DNA of 8,501 nt. It comes from Bacteroidales bacterium. Its GTDB lineage: Bacteria > Bacteroidota > Bacteroidia > Bacteroidales > UBA932. Shown here in pieces: positions 1-5,651 of this stretch. The number at the start of each line of letters is the position of its first letter. Within the stretch, counting starts at the first letter, position 1. Made by a program: the position numbers and the translations under genes. Location of the stretch: NCBI GenBank assembly GCA_024689525.1, contig JAILDI010000053.1:1-8501 (forward strand), written 5' to 3'. Below the pieces are notes generated by a model. The model was not told the origin of the DNA and searched no databases. It saw nothing but the letters and a program-made list of their open reading frames with translations.

Positions 1-77
1 GCATAGCCGGCCTTTACCTTTACGATTTCATCAGCGAAGCCAAGATTGGCGACTTCTTTCTTGAGTAAAATTTCCAT
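1..77 (-). CDS. rplI: Ribosomal protein bL9, N-terminal part (cut by window edge)
   Basis: This is the first 25 codons of large-subunit protein bL9, which binds 23S rRNA near the L1 stalk. The translation begins MEILLKKEVANLGFADEIVK, close to the usual bL9 N-terminus (MxxILxxDVxxLGxxGDxVxVxxGYxRN), including the start of the KAGYA stretch. The ATG at 77 lies 8 nt after the rpsR stop, as expected for the last gene of an rpsF-rpsR-rplI operon, the usual Bacteroidetes order. No Shine-Dalgarno sequence is visible before it. The C-terminal domain and stop lie outside the window. Confidence 0.93.
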   Translation of the reverse strand, partial: MEILLKKEVANLGFADEIVKVKAGY

Positions 78-85
78 AAGGCATA

Positions 86-355
86 TTATTTAAGAAGGTC
101 GGTTACATAAGGAAGGAGAGCGATGGAGCGGGCACGTTTGATGGCCTGGGCTACCTTGCGCTGGAACTTGAGGGAAGTACCGGTGATACGGCGGGGAAGG
201 ATCTTGCCCTGCTCGTTGAGGAACTTCTTGAGGAACTCGGGATCCTTATAGTCGATGTACTTGATACCCGCTTTCTTGAAGCGGCAGTATTTCTTCTTGC
301 GGACCTCCACGGTCGGGGGGTTCAGGTAACGGATTTCTTTGTTTTCAGTTGCCAT
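86..355 (-). CDS. rpsR: Ribosomal protein bS18
   Basis: Small-subunit protein bS18 (89 aa) sits on the 30S platform as a heterodimer with bS6. The core is canonical: [18 protein letters not shown] (about residues 21-38), then [20 protein letters not shown] (52-71) and a C-terminal LPYVTDLLK. Only one cysteine (C24) is present, so this is not a four-Cys zinc form. I chose the ATG at 355, giving [10 protein letters not shown]. An in-frame TTG at 370 would add five residues, but it lies within the ribosome-binding sequence TTGGAGGAT. The gap from the rpsF stop is 15 nt, with GGAGG placed 8 nt before the ATG. That is a strong signal in a phylum that rarely uses one, and it may serve autoregulation (see findings). 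Confidence 0.97.
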   Translation of the reverse strand: MATENKEIRYLNPPTVEVRKKKYCRFKKAGIKYIDYKDPEFLKKFLNEQGKILPRRITGTSLKFQRKVAQAIKRARSIALLPYVTDLLK

Positions 356-363
356 AGTTTTAT

Positions 364-368
364 CCTCC
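364..368 (-). promoter_or_regulatory. Shine-Dalgarno sequence of rpsR
   Basis: GGAGG on the minus strand, 8 nt upstream of the rpsR ATG at 355. It is the only clear, correctly spaced Shine-Dalgarno sequence in the window. It decides the rpsR start in favour of 355 over the TTG at 370, which overlaps the motif region. Confidence 0.75.
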
Positions 369-370
369 AA

Positions 371-742
371 TTATTCTGCTGCAGGAGCCTCTGCTGCGGG
401 GGCTGCCTTTGCCGCTTTGTTAGCCCTTCTCTTCTCTGCGTAAGCAATAGCATCCTTGTCGAGGGTTACGGTGAGGTAACGGATGATGCGCTCGTCGCGG
501 TGATACTGGGTTTCGAGGGTGGCTACGAACTGAGAGTCGGCCTTGAACTCGATGAGGTAATAAAAACCTGATGTCTTGTGCTGGATGGGATAGGCAAGCT
601 GACGCAGGCCCCAATCCTCCTGATGCACGATCTCGCCACCGTTGTCGGTGATGAGGTTCACGTACTTCTGCACCGCTTCCTTCATCTGGGCCTCAGACAA
701 AACGGGAGTAGCAATGAAAACGGTTTCGTACTGGTTAACCAT
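371..742 (-). CDS. rpsF: Ribosomal protein bS6
   Basis: bS6 (123 aa) is the partner of bS18 on the 30S platform. The protein begins MVNQYETVFIATP, typical of the family, and carries the conserved core WGLRQLAYPIQHKTSGFYY (residues 44-62) and DERIIRYLTV (83-92). An Ala/Glu-rich tail (about 108-123, KAAKAAPAAEAPAAE) is a common low-complexity end in this family. The ATG at 742 was chosen because the homologous N-terminus starts there. An upstream in-frame start at 790 would add 16 residues (MCEKRLKLL...) without family resemblance and would run through the predicted leader hairpin. It is the first gene of the operon, 15 nt before rpsR, behind an AT-rich leader and a consensus promoter. Confidence 0.96.
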   Translation of the reverse strand: MVNQYETVFIATPVLSEAQMKEAVQKYVNLITDNGGEIVHQEDWGLRQLAYPIQHKTSGFYYLIEFKADSQFVATLETQYHRDERIIRYLTVTLDKDAIAYAEKRRANKAAKAAPAAEAPAAE

Positions 743-810
743 TGTTGTTAAATGTTTGATAATTAATAATTTAAGTCTTTTCTCGCACACGCGGTGACGG
801 AAAAGGACTG
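743..810 (-). promoter_or_regulatory. rpsF leader with hairpin, candidate S6:S18 autoregulatory element
   Basis: The 5' leader of the rpsF operon can form a stem in which minus-strand 809-800 (AGTC, bulged C, TTTTC) pairs with 782-774 (GAAAAGACT): nine base pairs with one bulged C at 805. The enclosed sequence CGTCACCGCGTGTGCGA contains an ACCG and can form a small inner hairpin. From memory, the S6:S18-binding leaders of many bacteria are a stem with a conserved CCG-containing internal loop that mimics the 16S rRNA site, and the position directly upstream of rpsF fits. The match is by eye, not by covariance model. The likely transcription start (about 803-808) could remove the base of the stem. 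The remainder, 743-773, is AT-rich and looks unstructured. Confidence 0.5.
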
Positions 811-842
811 CAAATATAGGTATTTATTCCTGAAAAACCAAA
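811..842 (-). promoter_or_regulatory. Bacteroidetes-type promoter of rpsF-rpsR-rplI
   Basis: On the minus strand, TTTG at 842-839 (-33 box) and TATATTTG at 818-811 (-7 box, consensus TAnnTTTG) are separated by exactly 20 bp. This matches the primary sigma-factor promoter of Bacteroides and Flavobacterium relatives. Expected transcription start is around 803-808. The -33 box begins only 5 nt past the stop codon of the upstream CYTH gene. Confidence 0.85.
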
Positions 843-847
843 AGTTT

Positions 848-1339
848 TTACTTCCACAGCTTGTACGGGAAGCGGGTAAGGAAGGAGTTATAGTAGCGTT
901 TGTCGCCGGTAACCTCTTCTCCCAGCCAGGCCGGACGCGGGAACGGGCAGTCTTCTGAAGGAAGCTCTATCTCAGCCATCGTGAGCCCATCGTTGTCTCC
1001 GTGGAATTCGTCCACTTCGAATGCCAAGCCGTCACCGCAGGGGACGATGTGGCGGGTTTTGTCGATGAGCCCTCCGTGGCAGAGCCCCAGGAGGGCTTCC
1101 GCATCGGCCACGGAAATCAGTTTCTCCCATTCCTGACGGCTGATGCCATTTAGTGACGGCCCCTTGATCGTAAGGAATGCCTCCTGATCCCTGAGACGCA
1201 CACGCACTGTGTTGCCGCCGTCGTGGGCGATGTAGCCCTGCTTGATACGGTAGGATTTAACGACATCCTTCTTATAGGAGTCGCCCCTGACAAGAAACTT
1301 CCGTTCAGTTTCTATGTGCATTGATTCTACATCAGCCAT
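848..1339 (-). CDS. CYTH-domain triphosphatase (NeuTTM-like triphosphate tunnel enzyme)
   Basis: This protein of 163 aa has the CYTH signature ExExK as E10-T-E12-R-K14, followed by RIKQGYI (31-37), the tunnel arginines in NTVRVRLR (R46, R48, R50), TIKG with K59, FEVDEF (107-112), AEIEL (122-126) and a C-terminal WLGEEVTGDKRYYN (138-151). That last block closely resembles the Nitrosomonas europaea tripolyphosphatase NeuTTM. The short CYTH-only form without a CHAD domain suggests hydrolysis of inorganic triphosphate with a divalent metal in the cytoplasm; that substrate is inferred, and class IV adenylate cyclase activity is less likely. The ATG at 1339 overlaps the end of nadD by 13 nt and has A-rich upstream DNA. 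An alternative ATG at 1321 (MHIETERKF, 157 aa), just past the nadD stop, is almost as plausible. It is probably the last gene of gmk-nadD-CYTH. Confidence 0.88.
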   Translation of the reverse strand: MADVESMHIETERKFLVRGDSYKKDVVKSYRIKQGYIAHDGGNTVRVRLRDQEAFLTIKGPSLNGISRQEWEKLISVADAEALLGLCHGGLIDKTRHIVPCGDGLAFEVDEFHGDNDGLTMAEIELPSEDCPFPRPAWLGEEVTGDKRYYNSFLTRFPYKLWK

Positions 1340-1887
1340 TTTGTCATATCTTTACCCGACTCCATTGCAGCGCGTATTTCCGATGAAGAAATCGGAATGA
1401 CGGGCATCTTAAGAAGTTCGATCTTGTAGTTGGGATTCTCCTTGAGGAGTTTTTGCCTGAGCCTGCCCCGGTGATAGCCCTTGCGGGGGAAAACCGCAAT
1501 TCCATACTCCAGAAGTATGCGCGTGTAATCCTTCCAGCGCGGGAAACTCTCCAGGCAGTCCGCCCCGCAGATGAGCGTGAACTCATCTTCCGGGTGGCGG
1601 GCCTTCAGGGCGTCAAGGGTGCGCACCGTATATTGCGGAGGCTCCATTTTCAGTTCGATGTCGCAGGCCTTTGCGTCGATGTCAGGATGGCGGGCCAGCG
1701 CCTCTTCCGCCAGACGGAAACGCCCTTCCGCGTCCGAAACCGACGGATCTCCCACTTTGAAAGGGTTCTGCGGAGTGACGACCATAAGCACAAGACCATA
1801 GTGCGTATCACGCGTGATGTGACGCAAAATGGCTTCGTGCCCCCGGTGAAGGGGATTGAAACTGCCGCTGTAAACCGCTACTTTCAT
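1327..1887 (-). CDS. nadD: Nicotinate-nucleotide adenylyltransferase
   Basis: NadD (186 aa) transfers AMP from ATP to nicotinate mononucleotide, forming deamido-NAD and pyrophosphate in NAD biosynthesis. The nucleotidyltransferase motif GSFNPLHRGH (8-17, GxFxPxHxGH type) is at the N-terminus. TPQNPFK (38-44) follows, then YT (86-87), ICGAD (106-110), W118 and the C-terminal ISSSEIR (166-172), which corresponds to the SSTxIR phosphate-binding motif. Length is typical of the bacterial enzyme. The ATG at 1887 overlaps the gmk stop in an ATGA arrangement, so translation is probably coupled. A gmk-nadD neighbourhood is common in Bacteroidetes. The protein ends 13 nt inside the longer reading of the following CYTH gene. 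Confidence 0.96.
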   Translation of the reverse strand: MKVAVYSGSFNPLHRGHEAILRHITRDTHYGLVLMVVTPQNPFKVGDPSVSDAEGRFRLAEEALARHPDIDAKACDIELKMEPPQYTVRTLDALKARHPEDEFTLICGADCLESFPRWKDYTRILLEYGIAVFPRKGYHRGRLRQKLLKENPNYKIELLKMPVIPISSSEIRAAMESGKDMTKWLM

Positions 1888-2447
1888 TTAAGGAATTCGT
1901 CCACCATTTCCTCCGCCCTCGCGAAGGCATCGTCCAGATTGTCGTTGATGAGGATTTTGTCGAACTGGGGGGCATAAGTCATTTCTTCCGCAGCCTTGGC
2001 CACACGTTCGTCGATGGCTTCCTGGCTGTCCGTTGCCCGGGCAATGAGCCTGCGGCGGAGTTCCTCCACTGAAGGAGCCTGGATGAAGACCGACAGGGCG
2101 CTGTCCCCGAAATACTTTTTCAGGCTCACGCCGCCTTTCACATCCACATCGAAAATAATTACGTGCCCCTTGGCCCAGATACGCTCCACCTCGCTCTTGA
2201 GGGTGCCGTAAAAACGGCCCTCATAAACCTGCTCGTATTCCACGAATTCATCGGCCTCGATGCGGGCTCGGAAATCCTCCACCGTGAGGAAATAATACTC
2301 CACGCCGTCCTTCTCTTCCCCGCGGGGAGGACGGGAAGTGGCCGATACGGAAAACTCCATTTCCGGGTGCAGCGGCAGCAGATGATTCACTATGGTGCTC
2401 TTGCCGGATCCGGAGGGAGCCGAGAAAATTAAAACTTTTCCATTCAT
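1884..2447 (-). CDS. gmk: Guanylate kinase
   Basis: Guanylate kinase (187 aa) phosphorylates GMP to GDP with ATP. The P-loop APSGSGKST occupies residues 10-18. The GMP-binding region SATSRPPRGEEKDGVEYYF (35-53) carries R39 and R42, FDVDVKGG (99-106) carries D100/D102, and the lid region has R135 and R148. The ATG at 2447 (MNGKVLIF) is clearly the start. A longer in-frame reading from a TTG at 2468 would begin inside the -7 box of the promoter (2466-2473), so it could not be transcribed intact. The leader is therefore only about 12-15 nt and has no Shine-Dalgarno sequence, as is normal for the phylum. It is the first gene of the minus-strand unit with nadD and CYTH. The yicC gene often found before gmk is absent here; a divergent FKBP gene takes its place. 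Confidence 0.96.
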   Translation of the reverse strand: MNGKVLIFSAPSGSGKSTIVNHLLPLHPEMEFSVSATSRPPRGEEKDGVEYYFLTVEDFRARIEADEFVEYEQVYEGRFYGTLKSEVERIWAKGHVIIFDVDVKGGVSLKKYFGDSALSVFIQAPSVEELRRRLIARATDSQEAIDERVAKAAEEMTYAPQFDKILINDNLDDAFARAEEMVDEFLK

Positions 2448-2465
2448 TGGAACTGTGATTTGACG

Positions 2466-2497
2466 CAAATATACTGCTTTTCCGTTTGGAAATCAAG
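2466..2497 (-). promoter_or_regulatory. Promoter of gmk-nadD-CYTH
   Basis: Minus-strand TATATTTG at 2473-2466 is a perfect -7 box. CTTG at 2497-2494 is a one-mismatch -33 box, with a 20-bp spacer. The predicted start lies near 2459-2462, just ahead of the gmk ATG at 2447. Its spacer contains the -33 box of the divergent plus-strand promoter. Confidence 0.8.
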
Positions 2498-2516
2498 CCG
2501 CCTTGATGTATCTTTG
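2485..2516 (+). promoter_or_regulatory. Promoter of the FKBP-pullulanase-pnuC-kinase-recR run
   Basis: TTTG at 2485-2488 (-33) and TATCTTTG at 2509-2516 (-7, TAnnTTTG) are separated by exactly 20 bp. Predicted start is near 2521-2525, leaving a leader of roughly 20-25 nt before the ATG at 2546. It is interleaved with the gmk promoter on the other strand. Confidence 0.83.
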
Positions 2517-2545
2517 TATGTTAAGCAAGAAAAACTGATAACACA

Positions 2546-3151
2546 ATGGACAAAAAGAGTTATGCATTTGGAATGAGCGTGGCTTCCAGCCTGTTTCAGC
2601 AGGGAATCCACGGCCTTGAACTGGAAGATTTCGTAGCCGGCCTCACAGCCATGCTGAAAGGCGAAAAGACTGCTATAAGCATAGAGGAAGCGGGCGAAGC
2701 CCTGGATGCCTTCTACAGGGAACTGGAAGAAGAGCAGAAGGAACGCGCTGCCGCCGCAGGCGCTGCTGCAAAAGCGGAGGGAGAGAAATTCCTCGCTTCT
2801 GCAATGAAGGACCCCGAGGTGCGTGCCACCAAGAGCGGCCTGCTGTACAAAGTGCTCAAGGAAGGCACCGGCCGTCATCCCAAGGCAACGGACCAGGTGA
2901 AATGCCACTATGAGGGCACCTTCCCCAACGGGCAGATTTTCGACAGCTCATACAAGCGCGGGGAACCCGCAGTGTTCGGCCTGAACCAGGTTATCAAAGG
3001 CTGGACGGAAGGCCTGCAGCTCATGGCGGAAGGCGCCAAGTACGAGCTTTACCTGCCGTACAACCTGGCCTATGGTGAAAACGGCGCAGGCGGAGCAATC
3101 CCGCCGTACAGCGCACTCAAATTCGTTGTGGAACTGATAGAAGTACTCTAG
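2546..3151 (+). CDS. FKBP-type peptidyl-prolyl cis-trans isomerase
   Basis: This 201-residue protein catalyses cis-trans isomerisation of X-Pro bonds. Residues 1-85 form an alpha-helical N-terminal part (MDKKSYAFGMSVASSLF then a long Glu/Ala-rich helix about 46-85). This matches the dimerisation domain of FklB/FkpA/Mip-type enzymes. Residues 95-201 are an FKBP domain, with HYEG (121-124), IFDSS (131-135), VIKGWTEGLQLM (149-160), LPYNLAYG (170-177) and IPPYSALKFVVELIEV (185-200). No signal peptide is visible, so a cytoplasmic FklB-like role is likely rather than a periplasmic one. The ATG at 2546 has A-rich upstream DNA and no Shine-Dalgarno sequence. It is the first gene of the run; the next gene starts 1 nt after its stop. 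Confidence 0.94.
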   Translation: MDKKSYAFGMSVASSLFQQGIHGLELEDFVAGLTAMLKGEKTAISIEEAGEALDAFYRELEEEQKERAAAAGAAAKAEGEKFLASAMKDPEVRATKSGLLYKVLKEGTGRHPKATDQVKCHYEGTFPNGQIFDSSYKRGEPAVFGLNQVIKGWTEGLQLMAEGAKYELYLPYNLAYGENGAGGAIPPYSALKFVVELIEVL

Positions 3152-3152
3152 A

Positions 3153-5078
3153 ATGAAACGACTCATACTGCTTGCAACAGCAATGGCCGTCCTTTTCTCC
3201 TGCAACACCAAAACCCGCCGGGAATCCAGGTTCCACGAATGTGTATACACGCCTTCGCTTACCAGTTTCTCCGTGTGGGCGGATAAAGCCGACGCCGTGG
3301 AGCTGCGCCTGTACAGCGAGCCCTCAGCAGCTGCCGAGGTGATAACTATGGCAAAGGACGCCCATGGTATGTGGCGTGCAAAGATTCACAGGGATATCAA
3401 GGGATACCAGTATACCTTCCGCACAAAAAACGGAGACGTCTGGAATGAAGAGTCCCCGGGCATCTTCGCCAAGGCCGTGGGCCTGAATGGCGACAGGGCC
3501 GCAGTTATCGACATTCGTGCAACCGACCCGGAAGGCTGGGCCGATGACGTGAGCCCGGTAGTGGACGACATCATCGTGTACGAAATGCACCACAGGGATT
3601 TCTCCATCAGTCCCACTTCCGGAGCCGCCCATCCCGGCAAGTTCCTGGCCCTCACTGAAGAGGGCACCGTGAGCCCGGACGGCCTTGCCACCGGCATCGA
3701 CCATCTGAAGGAACTCGGAGTCACTTACGTGCAGATTCTGCCCTCCTTCGACTATGCGTCCGTGGACGAGGCCGACACCCTGAATCCCCAGTACAACTGG
3801 GGCTATGATCCCAAGAACTACAACACCCCGGAGGGCTCCTACAGCACAAATGCGGAGAATCCCGAGACCCGTATCCGGGAGATGAAGCAGATGATAATGG
3901 CCCTCCACAAGGCCGGCCTGAGGGTTATAATGGACGTTGTGTATAACCACACCTATGACGCAGAAGGCTGCGCTCTGGGCCGCGTGAGCCCCGGATATTT
4001 CTACCGCATGAACGAGGACGGCACGTATGCCAACGGCTCCGCCTGCGGCAACGAGACTGCCAGCGACCAGGAGATGATGCGCCGTTTCATGATAGTGTCC
4101 TGCATGTACTGGGTGAAGGAATATCACATCGACGGTTTCCGCTTCGACCTCATGGGCATCCACGACATCGAAACAATGCGTGCCATCCGTTCGGCCCTGC
4201 CGCCGGATGTTGTGGTGTACGGAGAAGGCTGGTCGGCAACGGCCCCGGCGCTTCCCACAGAAGAACTTGCAATGAAGGCCAACATCTGGGAAATGCCCGG
4301 CGTGGGTGCCTTCAGTGACGATATCCGCGACGCCCTTGTGGGCTCGCCCTTCAATCCGAAAGGTGGTTTCGCGGAGGGCGAACCCGGCCGCGAGGAGCAG
4401 CTGAAGTTCGGCCTCATCGGCGCCATCGACCATCCCGACGTGGCTTACGGTCCTTCCTGGGCAGGGCAGCCGCGCCAGCACATCAGCTACGTCACCTGCC
4501 ACGACAATTTCTGTCTGAGGGACAGGCTTGCCATCGCCCGCCCGGATGCGGATGAGCAGCTCCTGCTCCGGATGGACAAACTGGCCCAGACAGCCGTGCT
4601 CACCTCCCAGGGAATTCCCTTCATCTTTGCCGGAGAGGAACTTTTCCGCACAAAAGGAGGCGACGAGAACAGCTACAAGAGTCCGGACAGCGTGAACGCC
4701 ATCGACTGGACGTTCAAGAGCAAATACAACGACCTGTTCGAATACTACAAGGCCATCATCGCCATCCGCAAGGCCCATCCCGGATTCAGGCTCACATCGG
4801 CCCGTGACGTCCGCGACCACGTGGAATTCCTGGAAGGCAAGCCCAATGTGGTGGTATACCGCATTTGGGGCCTGGAAGGCATCGACACGGCAAAATCGCT
4901 CATCGTCATCCTCAACGGCAATGACGAATTGAAGAAGGTGTCTATCCCTCAAGGTCGATATAATATCCTGGCGATGGACGGCCTTGCCGATCCTGACGGC
5001 ATCTTCGGGGACGATACCTACGATGGCAGCGACATCGACGTAGACCCCTATTCAGCAATGATTCTGGCCGAGGTTTAA
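3153..5078 (+). CDS. pulA: Type I pullulanase, lipoprotein (GH13)
   Basis: This 641-residue alpha-amylase-family enzyme is predicted to cleave alpha-1,6 branches of pullulan, glycogen or amylopectin fragments. Residues 1-17 are a lipoprotein signal (MKRLILLATAMAVLFSC, lipobox LFSC, lipidated C17). An N-terminal CBM48-like beta domain spans about 30-120. The GH13 barrel carries YNWGYDP (214-220, the type I pullulanase signature), DVVYNH (261-266), GFRFD with nucleophile D332, YGEGW with acid/base E358, and TCHDN with H450 and D451. A beta-sandwich C-domain ends the protein. All catalytic residues are present. After C17 comes NTKTRR, without the acidic residues of the Bacteroidetes surface-export signal, so a periplasm-facing anchor is more likely; that is inference. 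No SusC/SusD genes are nearby. The start is 1 nt after the FKBP stop. The TAA stop directly abuts the pnuC start in the same frame. Confidence 0.93.
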   Translation: MKRLILLATAMAVLFSCNTKTRRESRFHECVYTPSLTSFSVWADKADAVELRLYSEPSAAAEVITMAKDAHGMWRAKIHRDIKGYQYTFRTKNGDVWNEESPGIFAKAVGLNGDRAAVIDIRATDPEGWADDVSPVVDDIIVYEMHHRDFSISPTSGAAHPGKFLALTEEGTVSPDGLATGIDHLKELGVTYVQILPSFDYASVDEADTLNPQYNWGYDPKNYNTPEGSYSTNAENPETRIREMKQMIMALHKAGLRVIMDVVYNHTYDAEGCALGRVSPGYFYRMNEDGTYANGSACGNETASDQEMMRRFMIVSCMYWVKEYHIDGFRFDLMGIHDIETMRAIRSALPPDVVVYGEGWSATAPALPTEELAMKANIWEMPGVGAFSDDIRDALVGSPFNPKGGFAEGEPGREEQLKFGLIGAIDHPDVAYGPSWAGQPRQHISYVTCHDNFCLRDRLAIARPDADEQLLLRMDKLAQTAVLTSQGIPFIFAGEELFRTKGGDENSYKSPDSVNAIDWTFKSKYNDLFEYYKAIIAIRKAHPGFRLTSARDVRDHVEFLEGKPNVVVYRIWGLEGIDTAKSLIVILNGNDELKKVSIPQGRYNILAMDGLADPDGIFGDDTYDGSDIDVDPYSAMILAEV

Positions 5079-5651
5079 TTGGACTGGAAAGAAATAATAC
5101 AGTTCGCGGCCCTGCTCACTGGCGTGCCGTACATCGTTCTGGAGATCCTTCAGAAGAGGTCGATGTGGATAATCGGCTTCATTACGGCCGCGGCCTGCGC
5201 TGTAGCTTTTGCCGCCGACAGGAACTGGGGGCAGATGGGGCTGAACATCTATTATTTCGTGATGTCGGCCGTGGGGCTGTACTCCTGGAAAAAGGATTCG
5301 GAGAAGGCCGGGAAAGGGGTCGTCCACCTGCGTAAGCTGAATAAGAAAACGGCCATCTGGAGCGCCGTGGGCTTCGTTTTCGGCTCTGTGGCGCTGGCCT
5401 TCGTGCTAAGGCTGCTGGGCGACGGAGTATCCACCCTGGATGCCGCGGCCACGGTATTGAGCATCATCGGCACAATATGGCTGGCCCGCTCCATTCCGGA
5501 GCAGTGGATTCTCTGGATAGTGGCCGACATTATGACAACCATCCTGTGCCTCAACCAGGGCAATGTGTGGATGGGAATACTGTATATCGCTTACATCCTG
5601 TCGGCGATATATGGCTTTTATCACTGGATACAGAACGGCAAGGAGGTATGA
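5079..5651 (+). CDS. pnuC: PnuC-family vitamin/nucleoside transporter, TTG start
   Basis: This inner-membrane protein of 190 aa has about seven predicted hydrophobic segments (approximately 7-24, 28-47, 52-70, 93-112, 120-138, 142-160, 162-183). The family hallmark is plain: LDAAATVLSIIGTIWLA (120-136), then EQWILWIVAD (141-150) with the WxxW motif W143-W146, and YIAYILSAIYGFYHW (169-183). PnuC carriers passively import nicotinamide riboside, and relatives carry thiamine, riboflavin or deoxynucleosides; the substrate here cannot be read from the sequence. The start must be the TTG at 5079. The pullulanase stop lies immediately upstream in the same frame, the first in-frame ATG (residue 29) would remove the first membrane segment, and GAGG ends 5 nt before the TTG. 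No TPP or other riboswitch is visible. It overlaps the next gene by ATGA. Confidence 0.9.
   Translation: MDWKEIIQFAALLTGVPYIVLEILQKRSMWIIGFITAAACAVAFAADRNWGQMGLNIYYFVMSAVGLYSWKKDSEKAGKGVVHLRKLNKKTAIWSAVGFVFGSVALAFVLRLLGDGVSTLDAAATVLSIIGTIWLARSIPEQWILWIVADIMTTILCLNQGNVWMGILYIAYILSAIYGFYHWIQNGKEV

Noticed and set aside
2448..2468. TTG at 2468 as the gmk start, adding seven residues.
   Set aside because: It lies within the -7 box of the gmk promoter, and guanylate kinases begin at the downstream ATG.
2444..2908. Minus-strand open frame of 154 codons across the divergent promoters and the FKBP gene.
   Set aside because: It runs through two consensus promoters and a conserved coding region, and shows no family features.
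3324..4952. Long open frame of 542 codons on the strand opposite the pullulanase.
   Set aside because: It is His/Val/Ala/Gly-rich antisense of a high-GC gene, with no domain and no promoter; the sense gene has all GH13 catalytic motifs.
5640..5650. AAGGAGGT immediately before the kinase ATG as a Shine-Dalgarno sequence.
   Set aside because: Spacing to the ATG at 5648 is zero and the bases encode the last residues of PnuC (KEV). It cannot position the ribosome in the usual way.
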